From: Pseudomonas agronomica
Lineage (GTDB): Bacteria > Pseudomonadota > Gammaproteobacteria > Pseudomonadales > Pseudomonadaceae
Direction of reading: 5' to 3'
Assembly: GCF_025917275.1 (NCBI RefSeq)
Contig: NZ_JAOSHO010000007.1
Coordinates: 1 to 44,964, forward strand
DNA: 44,964 nucleotides
Part shown: positions 1 to 12,151 of the stretch, one piece after another
How the letters are laid out: each line of letters begins with the position of its first letter
How positions within the stretch are numbered: position 1 is the stretch's first letter
The notes under the pieces: generated by a model
Databases searched by the model: none
Told to the model about the DNA's origin: nothing
What the model saw: the letters and a program-made list of their open reading frames with translations, nothing else
Program-made: the position numbers and the translations under genes

Positions 1-27
1 GGCGCCAGCCCAGGCAATCCAAGACCA

Positions 28-2445
28 TCAAGCCTCATGCAACGGCACGCGCACCGACAAGGTCGTGCCCTCCCCCGGCTCACTGTCGAGGGTCAACTGC
101 CCGCCCATGATCAACACGCGCTCACGCATGCCAACCAGGCCAAAGGATGTTGGCCGTCCCGCGTCAGTGATAAATCCTACACCGTCGTCGCTGACTGTCA
201 GACACAACTGGTCGTCTTCCCGCACCAGCGTCAATTCTACGGTATGCGCCTGGGCATGGCGCATCACATTGGTCAGCGCCTCCTGGAGAATCCGAAACAG
301 GCCTATGGCTTTGGCGTCGCTCAAGGGCGGCAGGTTGTCAGGCACCTGCACCAGACAAGGGATCTGCGTACGCGCCTCGAAACGCCGGGCCTGCCATTCG
401 ATGGCCGAGGCGATACCCGCGTCCAGGATTGGCGGGCGCAGCGCCGTCGCTACGTCGCGCACCAGTTGGAACAGCTGGGCAATCAGGCGCTTCATGCTGT
501 TGAGCCGTTCCTGCAGACCAGGATCGAGTTGTGCATAGGCCAATTCACACATGGAAGTTTCAAGCTTCAACACCGTCAGCATCTGGCCCAGTTCGTCGTG
601 TACTTCCCGGGCGATGCGCGCCTTTTCTTCTTCCCGGACGCTTTCCAGGTGCGCCGACAGTTCGCGCAATTGCTCCCGGGAACTGGCCAGTTCCAGTTCG
701 ATGCGCTTGCTTTCGGTGATGTCCCAGACGATACCGTCCCAGACGTAGGCGCCGTCTTCGAGGCGGCGAGTAATCGCCTTGATCTCGGCCCAGCGCTCCA
801 GGCCTTCGCGGGTCAGGATGCGGCCCTGCCAAGACCAATCGCTGTCGCTGTCCAGCGCCTGGTCCTGGGAGCGGTGATAGCCGGCCTTGTCTTCGGGGTG
901 TACCAGGCTGCGCAGCCCGGTATCGCTGCGGGCCAGGGTTGCCGGGGAATAACCCACCAGGTTTTCGCTGCCTTCACTGATGTAGGCAAAATCGATTTGC
1001 CCGGTCACCGGTGCCCGCTCCAGGCGAAAGACCATTCCCGGAACGTTGGCGGCGATGCCTTGCAGCCGCGCCTCGCTCTCACGCAAAGCCGCCAGCGCCC
1101 GCCGACGCTCCGTCACGTCGTTGAGATAAACCACCAGGTATTCCGCCTCGCGAAAACGCAGGAAACTCAAGGAGACGTCGGCCGGCAGGATGCTTCCATC
1201 GGCACGCACGCACTCGGTCTCGAAACTCAGCGGCCCCTCCTCACTGGCACGGGCACGCTTCCACAGGTTCAGCCAACGGTCCATGTGCAGGCCCGGCTCG
1301 AAGTCGATCAGCGGCCGGTCGATGATCGCGCCCGGCGCGTAGCCGAGCATGGTTTCGGCAGCGCGGTTGGCGTAGCGCACATGGCTGTCCCAATTGACCC
1401 AGAGGATGCCGACAGTGCTCTGGTCGATGGAAAATTGGGTCAGGCGCAAGGCTTCTTCGCTGGCGGTGCGTTGGGCGATGTCTTCCCGCGCGGCACGCAG
1501 GCGACGCTCCACCGAGCGCTGCTGGCGGCGCTGCCAGAATACGATCGCCACGCTGCTGAGCAGCATCGCCAGCAGCAACAGCGTCAGGTTCTGCCAGAAG
1601 CCCGGGGTCTCGGTCAGGCGTGGATATTTGGGCTTGAGCCAGCGACTGTGCAGTTGCTCCAGTTCCTTGGCGGGGATGGCCTGCAAGGCGCTGTCAATGA
1701 TATCGGCCAGTTGCGGCCAATCACGGCGCGTGGCGACCCGGAGCAATTGCGGCGAACCGATGTCGCCCACCACCGCCAGCTCGGCGAATTCGGGCTCGAC
1801 CATCAGCCGTCCAAGCTGCGCCTCGTCGACCACCGCGTATCGGGCCTGCTGGGTCAGCAGCAGCTGCAAGGCTTCGCGCTCCATCGGCACGCCCTGCAGA
1901 TTCAGCGCTGGATAATTGCTACGCAGGTAATCAGCCGTGGCACTGGGCATGCGTACCGCAACCCGGCTCTGGGTGTCGAGCTTCTCCAATTCCACGCCTT
2001 CGGCGCCTTTCTGCGCGCCGACGATCAGTTGCGGTACACGCATATAAGGGTCGGAAAATTGCCAGAGCCTGAGCCCCCCCGGGGTCTGGGTCAGGCCCGG
2101 CGCAACATCCACTTCGCCATCGCGCACCGCCTCTTCCAGTTGCGCGACGTCCTGAAAGTTGCGCCAGGTCAGTTCGACGTTCAACGCCTTGCCCAACCAC
2201 TGCATCAACTCGACGCTGGTGCCGGACAAACGCTGCAAGCGCCGGTCGTATTGTGCGTACGGCGCCTGCAGCACCAGGCCGACCCGTAGCTGCGGATGCT
2301 CCGCCAACCACTGGCGCTGGACGCCATTGAGCTGCACGTCGTGGCTCTGCGGCGCGGGCGCGGCCCAGGCCATCAAGGGAAGCCATAAACAGCCGATAAC
2401 CCACAGGCAGCAAAAACGCATCATCGAAGTCTCATGCACTGACAA
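28..2445 (-). CDS. agtS: Sensor histidine kinase with periplasmic solute-binding domain (AgtS-like)
   Basis: Membrane sensor kinase of 805 residues. In order it shows a signal peptide (about 8-30; an alternative start is the ATG pair at 2424), a bacterial extracellular solute-binding type 3 domain (about 45-270), one membrane helix (about 285-305), two PAS/PAC domains (about 335-450 and 460-580), a HisKA_3 dimerisation domain with REVHDELGQ (His616), and a HATPase_c domain with EALTNVMRHA, DDGVGF and a final GEGTTL. The NarL-type kinase core predicts a LuxR-type response regulator partner, probably just left of the window. Position next to the DUF3530/djlA/murU/amgK block matches P. aeruginosa PA0600 (AgtS), which with AgtR responds to 5-aminovalerate and GABA. 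The kinase call is firm; the symbol rests on synteny and architecture. Confidence 0.8.
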   Translation of the reverse strand: MSVHETSMMRFCCLWVIGCLWLPLMAWAAPAPQSHDVQLNGVQRQWLAEHPQLRVGLVLQAPYAQYDRRLQRLSGTSVELMQWLGKALNVELTWRNFQDVAQLEEAVRDGEVDVAPGLTQTPGGLRLWQFSDPYMRVPQLIVGAQKGAEGVELEKLDTQSRVAVRMPSATADYLRSNYPALNLQGVPMEREALQLLLTQQARYAVVDEAQLGRLMVEPEFAELAVVGDIGSPQLLRVATRRDWPQLADIIDSALQAIPAKELEQLHSRWLKPKYPRLTETPGFWQNLTLLLLAMLLSSVAIVFWQRRQQRSVERRLRAAREDIAQRTASEEALRLTQFSIDQSTVGILWVNWDSHVRYANRAAETMLGYAPGAIIDRPLIDFEPGLHMDRWLNLWKRARASEEGPLSFETECVRADGSILPADVSLSFLRFREAEYLVVYLNDVTERRRALAALRESEARLQGIAANVPGMVFRLERAPVTGQIDFAYISEGSENLVGYSPATLARSDTGLRSLVHPEDKAGYHRSQDQALDSDSDWSWQGRILTREGLERWAEIKAITRRLEDGAYVWDGIVWDITESKRIELELASSREQLRELSAHLESVREEEKARIAREVHDELGQMLTVLKLETSMCELAYAQLDPGLQERLNSMKRLIAQLFQLVRDVATALRPPILDAGIASAIEWQARRFEARTQIPCLVQVPDNLPPLSDAKAIGLFRILQEALTNVMRHAQAHTVELTLVREDDQLCLTVSDDGVGFITDAGRPTSFGLVGMRERVLIMGGQLTLDSEPGEGTTLSVRVPLHEA

Positions 2446-2498
2446 ATACTGACCAACCCATTAGGCTGCCGGAAATACTTCTGGTCATGGAATATCCG

Positions 2499-3488
2499 AT
2501 GCCCTCTGTTTATCGCCTGGCGTTGCCAGCATTGTGCCTGTCGCTGATCCTGCCGAGTGCATTTTCTGTGCACGCCGGCGAACCAGCCCCCGCCGCTGCG
2601 GAACAACCCGCCGAAGAGAAACCGGCCGAACGTCAACCCTTGCTCGAGCGTAGCCAGGAAGAAGCGACGGCACTTGCACGAAAAGTCCCGTCCCAGGAAC
2701 AACAACAGCTACAAACCGGCAGCGATACTTTTCTTGCCCTGTGGAAGCCAGCCAATACCAGCGATCCCAAGGGCGCGGTCATCATAATCCCCGGCGCTGG
2801 CGAAACAGCTGACTGGCCTCAAGCAATCGGCCCGTTGCGCAAAAAGTTGCCGGATGCCGAGTGGGGCAGCCTGAGTATCACGCTGCCGGACCTGCAAAGC
2901 GACGTCATCGCGCCTCGCACCGTGGAAACACCGCCCGAGACCAAACCGGCAGACGTGGCTGCCGCAGCACCGGACGCCACCGCCGCCGCGCCCATCGAGC
3001 AAGTGGCCGGGGGCGAAGCCGACGCAGCAGATCCCGCCATCGCCGAAACCGATGAAGAACACGCCAAGGCCGACGCCGAACGGATTTTTGCCCGCATCGA
3101 CACGGCACTGGCCTACGCCGAACAGCAGAGCGCCCGCAGCATCGTGCTACTGGGCCACGGCACAGGTGCCTATTGGGCGGCGCGCTACCTCAGCGAAAAG
3201 CAGCCCGCGCAGATCGAACGCTTCGTGATGGTCGCAGCCCAGACGCCCGTCACCGCGACGCCGGGCCTGGCCGAACTGACGCCCACCCTGAAGCTGGCCA
3301 CCGCCGACATCTTCTATATGGACAAGCCGCTGGATCGCAACGCGGCCCTCGAACGCCTGCAAGCGAGCAAGCGATTGAAAGGATCGAATTTCAGCCAGGT
3401 CGCCCTCAAGGCGCTGCCCAACGCAACGGCGGAGCAGGAGCAGTTGTTTCGGCGGGTTCGGGGTTGGTTGAATCCACAAACGGACTAA
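2499..3488 (+). CDS. DUF3530 family exported alpha/beta-hydrolase-like protein
   Basis: Secreted or periplasmic protein of about 329 residues, divergent from the sensor kinase. It has an N-terminal signal peptide ending near HAGEPA, a Glu/Ala/Pro-rich linker, and a hydrolase-like fold with IIIPGAGE (oxyanion-type loop) and LLGHGTGAYWAA at the nucleophile-elbow position. The elbow reads G-H-G-T-G, so glycine occupies the place of the usual nucleophile serine. Enzymatic activity is therefore doubtful. The family is DUF3530, of unknown function. The start at 2499 (MPSVYRLALP) gives a clean signal peptide; ATG 2487 four codons upstream is the alternative. The Ala/Glu-rich stretch around residues 140-190 is probably an unstructured insertion. 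Confidence 0.8.
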   Translation: MPSVYRLALPALCLSLILPSAFSVHAGEPAPAAAEQPAEEKPAERQPLLERSQEEATALARKVPSQEQQQLQTGSDTFLALWKPANTSDPKGAVIIIPGAGETADWPQAIGPLRKKLPDAEWGSLSITLPDLQSDVIAPRTVETPPETKPADVAAAAPDATAAAPIEQVAGGEADAADPAIAETDEEHAKADAERIFARIDTALAYAEQQSARSIVLLGHGTGAYWAARYLSEKQPAQIERFVMVAAQTPVTATPGLAELTPTLKLATADIFYMDKPLDRNAALERLQASKRLKGSNFSQVALKALPNATAEQEQLFRRVRGWLNPQTD

Positions 3489-3506
3489 CACTTCAAGTGA
3501 ACCATT

Positions 3507-3540
3507 ATTGTGGCGAGGGGATTTATCCCCTCGCCACAAT
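3507..3540. repeat. Perfect 15-bp stem hairpin (Pseudomonas REP-like) and probable bidirectional terminator
   Basis: ATTGTGGCGAGGGGA at 3507-3521 is exactly complementary to 3526-3540 with a 4-base loop. It lies between the convergent DUF3530 and djlA genes. The GTGGCGAGGG...CCCTCGCCAC core is a common dispersed hairpin in fluorescens-group pseudomonads. It probably acts as a transcription stop in both directions. Confidence 0.75.
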
Positions 3541-3554
3541 TGCTCGGCGCTCGG

Positions 3555-4322
3555 CTAGCGGAAATCCCGCCGCTCGCGAATCAACCGATAGGCGTTGTGC
3601 AATTCCCGGGTCTTGTCAGTCGCTTCACGCACCTGCAACGGCGTCGCCCCGCTACCGGCGATCTTGTCCGGGTGATGACGGCTGAGCAGCCGACGGTAAG
3701 CCCGCTTGATCTGCGACGGTTCACTGGTGGCGGAAACGCCCAGCAGCCGCAACGCCTCCTGGTAAGTCACGCCGCTGCTGGGTCGCGACAGTTTCTGCGG
3801 TTCGTAATCGATCGCCAGCGCCTGGACCTGCTGCGGCGTCCAGCCCAGCCACTTGCCCCACTGGGCAAGCAACTCGCGCTCACTCGCACCTGCGCGACCA
3901 TCGGCCCATACCATCCGCCAACACGCCCGTAGCACGCCTTCGGCCGCATGGGGCTGGAGGGCGAGGCGACGCAGATAACCGCGCAAGCGATCATGCTCGG
4001 ACTTGCCCCGGTTGAACGCCGCGATGGCACGACGTTGCGCCGGCTCGCTCAGGTCGAGCGCGCGCATCTCCTGGCGAGCCTGCTGGATATGCCCATCCAC
4101 CACGCGCCCATCGCTTTTCGCCAGGCGTCCGAGCAATACGAACAACAATTCATCGTTGCGCAACGCCGGACGACCACCCAGGCGTTCACGCACTTGCGCC
4201 CAACTGTGCAGGTCCAGGCGCCGATCCAGCGCCTGTCCCAGCAACGCACCGAGCATGGCCCCCGGGATGCTGGCTATGGCAAAGCCCGCTCCCGCTCCGA
4301 TCAGAGTCCCTGGCCACCACAT
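3555..4322 (-). CDS. djlA: DjlA-like membrane co-chaperone (TerB + J domain)
   Basis: Protein of 255 residues. It starts with a glycine-rich single membrane helix (about 5-30, LIGAGAGFAIASIPGAMLGALLG). A TerB-like helical domain follows (about 50-170), and a C-terminal J domain with the HPD tripeptide at 217-219 (SRHHPDKI). This is the DjlA layout: inner-membrane anchored, J domain in the cytoplasm, stimulating DnaK. The ATG at 4322 lies only one base from the murU stop, so the gene is probably co-transcribed with amgK-murU. It ends just before the hairpin at 3507-3540. The family call is firm; substrates are unknown. Confidence 0.85.
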   Translation of the reverse strand: MWWPGTLIGAGAGFAIASIPGAMLGALLGQALDRRLDLHSWAQVRERLGGRPALRNDELLFVLLGRLAKSDGRVVDGHIQQARQEMRALDLSEPAQRRAIAAFNRGKSEHDRLRGYLRRLALQPHAAEGVLRACWRMVWADGRAGASERELLAQWGKWLGWTPQQVQALAIDYEPQKLSRPSSGVTYQEALRLLGVSATSEPSQIKRAYRRLLSRHHPDKIAGSGATPLQVREATDKTRELHNAYRLIRERRDFR

Positions 4323-4323
4323 A

Positions 4324-6017
<1,694 letters not shown>

Positions 6018-6147
6018 TGCAAGGGTCTCCGACGGCCCTAGCCGTCAAGCGGGTCATGCTTTATTATCCAGCATCTTTTTCAGACCATCGAGAGGCGTGC
6101 GGCCCACACCGCGGGCAGATGGCACGCAGGAAGCCCGGACTAATAAG

Positions 6148-8946
6148 ATGGCATTGAAATCCCCCGCGTTTCGTAAAAAATTTCCGTTGCTGGTCACCGG
6201 CAGTCTGCTGGCCCTGCAACCCTTGGCCTCTTCATTCGTCGTCGCGGCGCAGCAGTATGACTGCTCCGTCTCCGCTTCGGGTGCCTGGGACTGTTCCCCC
6301 AAGACACCGGCCGCTGCATTGCCGCCGCGCCCCGTGCATGAGGGCAGTGCCGTCGCGGACAGCGGTAGCACGCCGGCTGAGAGTGGTTCGGGCGAAGAAG
6401 CCGGCGAAAAGCCGATGCTCGTCACCGAAGCCAAGGGTCGCGGCCTGAAGTCGCGCAGTGCAGACTACAGTCACCTGGACTGGGTTCCCCGCGAGAACCT
6501 CACGCCCGCTCAATTGGCTGAAACCGGTCCCTACTGCGCTGGCGCGTATATCGAACCGACGCGCCCAGGCATGAACGACAAGACCGCCAAAAGCGACGCC
6601 CCGACCTTCCTCGGCGCCAAGGCCTCGCGTTACGAGCAGGAACAGCAAGTGGCGACCCTGGCCGGTGACGTGGTCATGCGCCAGGGCAGCATGCAGGTCG
6701 AAGCCGACGAGGCCAGCCTGTACCAGGCCGAGAACCGTGGCGAGCTGAATGGCAACGTACGGGTTCGCGACAACGGTGCGCTGATTGTTGGCGACCACGC
6801 CGATGTGCAGCTGGACACCGGCGAAGCCAAGGTCGACAACGCCGAATACGTGATGCACAAGTCGCGCATCCGCGGTAATGCGCTGTATGCCAAGCGCGCC
6901 GAGAACGCGATCATCCGTCTCAAGGACGGTACGTACACCACGTGCGAACCGAGCAGCAACGCCTGGACACTCAAGGGCAACAACATCACCTTGAACCCGG
7001 CCACCGGTTTCGGTACCGCAACCAACGTCACATTGCGGGTCAAGGACATTCCGATCCTGTACACCCCGTACATCTACTTCCCGATCGATGATCGTCGCCA
7101 GTCCGGCTTCCTGCCGCCGACCATTGGCAGCGGCAGCGATACCGGCTTCATGCTGGTGACCCCGTACTACTTCAACCTGGCGCCAAACTACGACGCCACG
7201 TTGTACCCGCGCTACATGGGCAAGCGCGGCCTGTTGATGGAAGGTGAGTTCCGTTACCTGACCAAGTCCAGTGAAGGTCAGTTCGGCGCCGCGTACCTCA
7301 ACGATGAAGACGATGAGCGTAGTGGGCAGACCGACTACGACAAGACCCGCTATATGTACAACTGGCAGCACAAGGGCGGCCTCGACTCGCGCGTGCTGAC
7401 GGAAGTCGACTACACCAAGATCAGCGATCCGTATTACTTCCAGGATCTCCAGACCGACCAGATCGGTGTGGAGTCGCGGGACTATGTAAACCAGCAAGGT
7501 GCCGTCAGCTATCGCGGTGACAACTACACCGCGCGGTTGAACGCCCAGGCTTACCAGATGGCGACGATTTCGAAGATCACGCCTTATAACCGCCTGCCTC
7601 AGATCACCTTCAACGGATCCCTGCCTGAACATCCGTATGGACTGGATTTCGCATACAAGACGGAGCTGGTGCGGTTTGAGCGTGATTTGCGGACCGGTCA
7701 GTACACCGACGAGGACGGTAACAGCGAGGACTTCCTCGATACTCGCGTTAGAGGCTTGGCACGAGCAAACGGCGACCGCATGAACCTGGCGCCAGTTGTC
7801 AGCCTGCCGATGACCGCAAGCTATGGCTATATCAAACCGTCGCTCAAGTACCAATACACTCAATACGATTTGGATCTGGATAGCACGGGTAAAGACCAGG
7901 TCGCTTTGCAAAACGCCGAAGCCGATCGCTTGCGCGGCACCTACAGCAGCAGCCAGAGCCGTGGCGTTCCGATCGCCAGCATCGACAGCGGCCTGTATTT
8001 CGACCGCGACACGCAATGGTTCGGCACCAACTACCGCCAGACCCTGGAGCCTCGCCTGTTCTATCTCTATGTACCGGAAAAGGACCAGAGCGATATCCCG
8101 GTGTTCGACACCAGCGAATCGACCTTCAGCTATTCCTCGCTGTTCCGGGATAACCGCTTCACCGGCTCCGACCGTGTCGGCGACGAGAACAAGCTGTCCC
8201 TGGGCGTGACCAGCCGCTGGATAGAAGAAAACGGTTTCGAGCGTCAACGCGTCAGCGTTGGCCAGGCCTTGTACTTCAAGGACCGCGAAGTCCAGCTGCC
8301 AGGCATCGACTTCAAGACACGCGAAGACGCCAAGTCCGACGTCTCCCCATATGCCTTGGAATACGAATATCGCTGGAACCGCGATTGGCGCACCACGGCA
8401 ACATACAACTGGGACCCGGACACCCGCAGCCCTCGTTCGGGCAGCGCGATGTTCCATTACCAGCCGGAAGACAACCCGAACAAGGTCATCAACGCCGGTT
8501 ACCGTTATCGCAACGACCAGGTCCGCTACGACGAGGCCACTGGCCAATGGCAAGTGGGCGGCGGCGACTACGGCCGGCCGGGCGATCCGAACTACGTGAA
8601 GGATTACTACAAGATCAAGCAGCACGACTTCTCGGTCATCTGGCCGATCGTGCCGCAGTGGAACGCCATCAGCCGCTGGCAGTATGACTACAACCGCAAC
8701 CGTACTTTGGAAGCCTTTGGTGGTTTCGAATATGACAACTGCTGCTGGAAATTGCGCCTGATCAACCGTTACTGGGTCGACTATGAAGAATTCAGTCAGG
8801 CCGCCCCGGAAAACGAAAAGGGCGACCACGGCGTCTTCCTCCAAATTGTTCTGAAGGGACTCGGCGGCCTTACCGGCGCCAAGGTAGAGAGTTTCCTCGA
8901 CAAAGGCATTCAAGGTTATCGTGAACGTGAAGACCAAGCTTTCTGA
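6148..8946 (+). CDS. lptD: LPS-assembly outer membrane protein LptD
   Basis: Outer-membrane protein of 932 residues that with LptE inserts lipopolysaccharide into the outer leaflet. The start at 6148 ([15 protein letters not shown]) gives a signal peptide ending around residue 33. A Pseudomonas-type N-terminal extension with two cysteines follows ([14 protein letters not shown]). Next comes the OstA/LptA-like periplasmic beta-jellyroll (about 150-300, [23 protein letters not shown]), then a large C-terminal beta-barrel with alternating aromatic strands. The CC pair ([10 protein letters not shown]), one pair of the disulfide-forming cysteines of the family, is present. The open frame extends further upstream to 5674, but that part is antisense to amgK and has no signal peptide. 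It overlaps surA by 26 bases. Confidence 0.95.
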   Translation: MALKSPAFRKKFPLLVTGSLLALQPLASSFVVAAQQYDCSVSASGAWDCSPKTPAAALPPRPVHEGSAVADSGSTPAESGSGEEAGEKPMLVTEAKGRGLKSRSADYSHLDWVPRENLTPAQLAETGPYCAGAYIEPTRPGMNDKTAKSDAPTFLGAKASRYEQEQQVATLAGDVVMRQGSMQVEADEASLYQAENRGELNGNVRVRDNGALIVGDHADVQLDTGEAKVDNAEYVMHKSRIRGNALYAKRAENAIIRLKDGTYTTCEPSSNAWTLKGNNITLNPATGFGTATNVTLRVKDIPILYTPYIYFPIDDRRQSGFLPPTIGSGSDTGFMLVTPYYFNLAPNYDATLYPRYMGKRGLLMEGEFRYLTKSSEGQFGAAYLNDEDDERSGQTDYDKTRYMYNWQHKGGLDSRVLTEVDYTKISDPYYFQDLQTDQIGVESRDYVNQQGAVSYRGDNYTARLNAQAYQMATISKITPYNRLPQITFNGSLPEHPYGLDFAYKTELVRFERDLRTGQYTDEDGNSEDFLDTRVRGLARANGDRMNLAPVVSLPMTASYGYIKPSLKYQYTQYDLDLDSTGKDQVALQNAEADRLRGTYSSSQSRGVPIASIDSGLYFDRDTQWFGTNYRQTLEPRLFYLYVPEKDQSDIPVFDTSESTFSYSSLFRDNRFTGSDRVGDENKLSLGVTSRWIEENGFERQRVSVGQALYFKDREVQLPGIDFKTREDAKSDVSPYALEYEYRWNRDWRTTATYNWDPDTRSPRSGSAMFHYQPEDNPNKVINAGYRYRNDQVRYDEATGQWQVGGGDYGRPGDPNYVKDYYKIKQHDFSVIWPIVPQWNAISRWQYDYNRNRTLEAFGGFEYDNCCWKLRLINRYWVDYEEFSQAAPENEKGDHGVFLQIVLKGLGGLTGAKVESFLDKGIQGYREREDQAF

Positions 8947-10243
8947 TTGTCTGCGCCCGCTGATGCTGGGCGCGCTGTTCCTGGGTACTGCGGCCAACGC
9001 CGCGGTGCAATCCATCGACAAGGTCGTGGCCATCGTCGACAACGACGTGGTCATGCAAAGCCAACTGGACCAGCGTGTCCACGAAGTCCAGCAAACCATT
9101 GCCAAGCGTGGCGGTGGCATGCCGCCGCCGGGCGTGCTCGACCAGCAGGTGCTTGAGCGCCTGATCGTTGAAAACCTGCAATTGCAGATTGGGGAACGCT
9201 CCGGCATCCGCATCACCGATGAAGAGCTGAACCAGGCTGTCGGCACCATTGCCCAGCGCAACAACATGACCATCGATCAGTTCCGTGCCGCCCTGGCTCG
9301 TGATGGCCTGTCTTTTGACGACGCCCGCGACCAGATCCGCCGCGAGATGGTCATCAGCCGTGTACGTCAGCGTCGTGTCGCCGAACGCATCCAGGTGTCC
9401 GAGCAGGAAGTGAAGAACTTCCTCGCTTCCGACCTGGGCAAGATGCAGTTGTCCGAAGAGCTGCACCTGGCAAACATCCTGATCCCCACTCCGGAAAGCG
9501 CCAACTCCGAAGCGATCCAGAGTGCTTATCGCCAGGCGATGGACGTTTACCAGCAACTCAAGCAAGGCGCTGACTTTGGCCAGATGGCCGTGGCGCGCTC
9601 CGCCAGTGAGAACGCCCTGGAAGGCGGCGACATGGGCTGGCGCAAAGCCGCTCAACTGCCTCCTCCGTTCGATCGCGAACTCAGCTCCATGGCCGTGGGT
9701 GACATCACCCAGCCTGCCCGTACACCGGGTGGCTTCATCATCTTGAAGCTGTTGGAAAAACGCGGTGGCGGTACCCAGGTGCGCGACGAAGTACACGTTC
9801 GTCACATCCTGATCAAGCCAAGTGAAATCCGCAGCGAAGCCGAAACCAAGCGCCTGGCCGAGAAGCTTTACGAGCGGATCACTTCTGGCGAAGATTTCGC
9901 CGAGCTGGCCAAGAGTTTCTCGGAAGACCCGGGTTCAGCCCTGCACGGCGGCGACCTGAATTGGGTCGACCCGAATGCGCTGGTTCCCGAGTTCCGCCAG
10001 GTCATGGCCGAAACACCGCAGGGCCAACTGTCCAAGCCGTTCAAGAGCCCTTATGGCTGGCACGTACTGGAAGTCCTTGGCCGCCGCGCCACCGACAGCA
10101 CTACCCAGGCGCGCGAACAGCAAGCCATGACGGTGTTGCGTAACCGCAAATATGACGAAGAGTTGCAAACCTGGCTGCGTCAGATTCGCGACGAAGCCTA
10201 TGTCGAGATCAAACTCCCTGGCGCAGACCAGGCAGCGCAGTGA
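8921..10243 (+). CDS. surA: Periplasmic peptidyl-prolyl isomerase/chaperone SurA
   Basis: Protein of 440 residues. It escorts outer-membrane proteins, including LptD, across the periplasm. A signal peptide ([17 protein letters not shown]...ANA) is followed by the SurA N-terminal helical domain, then two parvulin rotamase domains (about 175-280, [10 protein letters not shown]; and about 290-390, [13 protein letters not shown]). The start is GTG at 8921 or GTG at 8927; both lie inside the lptD 3' end. The pairing lptD-surA-pdxA-rsmA-apaGH is conserved across gammaproteobacteria. The 26-base overlap suggests coupled translation. Confidence 0.95.
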   Translation: MNVKTKLSDCLRPLMLGALFLGTAANAAVQSIDKVVAIVDNDVVMQSQLDQRVHEVQQTIAKRGGGMPPPGVLDQQVLERLIVENLQLQIGERSGIRITDEELNQAVGTIAQRNNMTIDQFRAALARDGLSFDDARDQIRREMVISRVRQRRVAERIQVSEQEVKNFLASDLGKMQLSEELHLANILIPTPESANSEAIQSAYRQAMDVYQQLKQGADFGQMAVARSASENALEGGDMGWRKAAQLPPPFDRELSSMAVGDITQPARTPGGFIILKLLEKRGGGTQVRDEVHVRHILIKPSEIRSEAETKRLAEKLYERITSGEDFAELAKSFSEDPGSALHGGDLNWVDPNALVPEFRQVMAETPQGQLSKPFKSPYGWHVLEVLGRRATDSTTQAREQQAMTVLRNRKYDEELQTWLRQIRDEAYVEIKLPGADQAAQ

Positions 10244-11229
10244 AACCCAAGCGTTTCGCGCTGACCCCCGGCGAGCCAGCAGGCATTGGTCCCGACCTGT
10301 GCCTGCTGCTCGCCTCGCAAGCCCAGCCGCACCCCCTGATTGCCATTACCAGCCGCGACCTGCTCCTTGAGCGGGCCGCGCAGTTGGGAGTGGCGGTCGA
10401 CCTGCTATCGGTCACACCGGATGCCTGGCCGGATTCTCCGGCGCCGGCCGGCAGCCTGTACGTGTGGGATACCCCTTTGGGCGCCCCGGTAGTAACGGGC
10501 CAGCTGGACACCGCCAATGCCGCGTTCGTCTTGGAAACCCTGACCCGCGCAGGCCAGGGCTGCCTGGACGGAGCCTTCGCTGGGATGATCACCGCCCCGG
10601 TGCACAAGGGCGTGATCAACGAATCCGGCATACCGTTTTCCGGTCACACGGAATTCCTGGCCGACCTGACCCAGACCGCGCAAGTGGTAATGATGCTCGC
10701 CACCCGAGGCCTTCGCGTGGCGCTGGTCACCACTCACCTGCCCCTGAGGGACATCGCCGACGCAGTAACACCGCAACGCCTGGAACGGGTCACGCGGATA
10801 CTGCACGCCGACCTCCGGGAAAAGTTCGGCATCGCCCAGCCTCGTATCCTGGTGTGTGGGCTGAACCCCCATGCAGGCGAAGGCGGACACCTGGGCCGCG
10901 AAGAAATCGACATCATCGAACCCACATTGGAACGCTTGCGCAGCGAGGGCATGGATTTGCATGGCCCGCTGCCTGCCGACACTCTGTTCACCCCCAAATA
11001 TCTGGAGCACTGCGACGCGGTGCTGGCGATGTACCATGACCAAGGCCTGCCCGTGCTGAAGTACAAAGGCTTCGGCGCGGCGGTCAACGTGACCCTGGGC
11101 CTGCCCATCATCCGCACGTCCGTGGACCATGGCACTGCCTTGGACCTGGCCGGCAGCGGCAAGATCGACACCGGCAGCCTGCAAGTCGCGCTGGAAACCG
11201 CCTACCAGATGGCCGAGACCCATTTATGA
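10240..11229 (+). CDS. pdxA: 4-hydroxythreonine-4-phosphate dehydrogenase PdxA
   Basis: Cytoplasmic enzyme of 329 residues in pyridoxal 5'-phosphate biosynthesis. It oxidises and decarboxylates 4-phosphohydroxy-L-threonine with NAD and a divalent metal. Motifs seen are [13 protein letters not shown] at the N-terminus, [21 protein letters not shown] (metal histidine), [12 protein letters not shown] and [12 protein letters not shown]. The GTG start overlaps the surA stop as GTGA, and its stop overlaps the rsmA ATG as ATGA. The length is normal for the family. Confidence 0.95.
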   Translation: MKPKRFALTPGEPAGIGPDLCLLLASQAQPHPLIAITSRDLLLERAAQLGVAVDLLSVTPDAWPDSPAPAGSLYVWDTPLGAPVVTGQLDTANAAFVLETLTRAGQGCLDGAFAGMITAPVHKGVINESGIPFSGHTEFLADLTQTAQVVMMLATRGLRVALVTTHLPLRDIADAVTPQRLERVTRILHADLREKFGIAQPRILVCGLNPHAGEGGHLGREEIDIIEPTLERLRSEGMDLHGPLPADTLFTPKYLEHCDAVLAMYHDQGLPVLKYKGFGAAVNVTLGLPIIRTSVDHGTALDLAGSGKIDTGSLQVALETAYQMAETHL

Positions 11230-12044
11230 CCGAGCAATACCAACACCGCGCGCGCAAGCGCTTCGGCCAGAACTTCCTGCATGACGCTGGCGTGATCGAC
11301 CGCATCCTGCGTTCCATCAATGCCAAGGTCGATGACCGCCTCCTCGAGATCGGGCCGGGCCAAGGCGCCCTGACCGAAGGTCTGCTCGGCAGCGGTGCGC
11401 AGCTGGACGTGGTGGAACTGGACAAGGACCTCGTCCCGATCCTCAACCAGCAATTCGCCAGCAAGAGCAACTTCAACCTGCACCAAGGCGACGCGCTGAA
11501 ATTCGACTTCAACAGCCTGAACGCCGCGCCGGGCAGCCTTCGAGTCGTGGGCAACCTGCCATACAACATCTCCACGCCGCTGATTTTTCACCTGCTGAAC
11601 AATGCCAGCCTGATCCGCGACATGCACTTCATGCTGCAGAAGGAAGTGGTCGAGCGCCTCGCCGCCGGTCCTGGCGGCGGCGATTGGGGGCGTTTGTCGA
11701 TCATGGTCCAGTACCACTGCCGCGTGGATCATCTGTTCAACGTGGGGCCTGGCGCGTTCAACCCACCACCGAAAGTCGACTCCGCCATCGTCCGGCTTGT
11801 CCCCCACGCGGTCCTGCCACATCCGGCAAAGGATCATCGCTTGCTGGAACGCGTCGTGCGCGAAGCCTTCAACCAGCGTCGCAAAACCCTGCGCAACACC
11901 TTGAAGCTGTTGCTCAGCAGCGCCGAAATCGAAGCCGCCGGCGTCGATGGCAGCCTGCGTCCCGAGCAGTTGGACCTGGCGGCTTTCGTGCGCCTGGCCG
12001 ACAAGCTCAGCGAACAAGTCACGCCCACGACGGCTGCCAACTAA
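11226..12044 (+). CDS. rsmA: 16S rRNA (adenine1518/1519-N6) dimethyltransferase RsmA
   Basis: KsgA-type SAM-dependent methyltransferase of 272 residues. It dimethylates two adjacent adenines in the 3' hairpin of 16S rRNA during late small-subunit assembly. Motifs are [10 protein letters not shown] (start), [15 protein letters not shown] (SAM motif I), VVELDKDL and VGNLPYNIS (the NLPY catalytic motif). The ATG overlaps the pdxA stop (ATGA). This rRNA enzyme is unrelated to the RNA-binding CsrA homologue also called RsmA in pseudomonads. Confidence 0.95.
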   Translation: MTEQYQHRARKRFGQNFLHDAGVIDRILRSINAKVDDRLLEIGPGQGALTEGLLGSGAQLDVVELDKDLVPILNQQFASKSNFNLHQGDALKFDFNSLNAAPGSLRVVGNLPYNISTPLIFHLLNNASLIRDMHFMLQKEVVERLAAGPGGGDWGRLSIMVQYHCRVDHLFNVGPGAFNPPPKVDSAIVRLVPHAVLPHPAKDHRLLERVVREAFNQRRKTLRNTLKLLLSSAEIEAAGVDGSLRPEQLDLAAFVRLADKLSEQVTPTTAAN

Positions 12045-12151
12045 CAGGCCATGACCGCTATCGGGCAGTACGCCGGTCTGGTTTACTACCCGATACGTGG
12101 CCTAGACTAACCTCTTGAGTCATGTCCGCGTCCCGCTTAAGGCCTTTTTGC

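Noticed and set aside
37-2289. 750-codon open frame opposite the sensor kinase
   Set aside because: It is antisense to a gene with clear kinase, PAS and solute-binding motifs. The product is a Gln/Arg/His-rich string with no domain, typical of GC-rich shadow frames.
6232-9273. 1013-codon open frame opposite lptD and surA
   Set aside because: It spans two genes with strong homology motifs on the other strand, and its Val/Ala-rich product has no recognisable domain or ribosome site.
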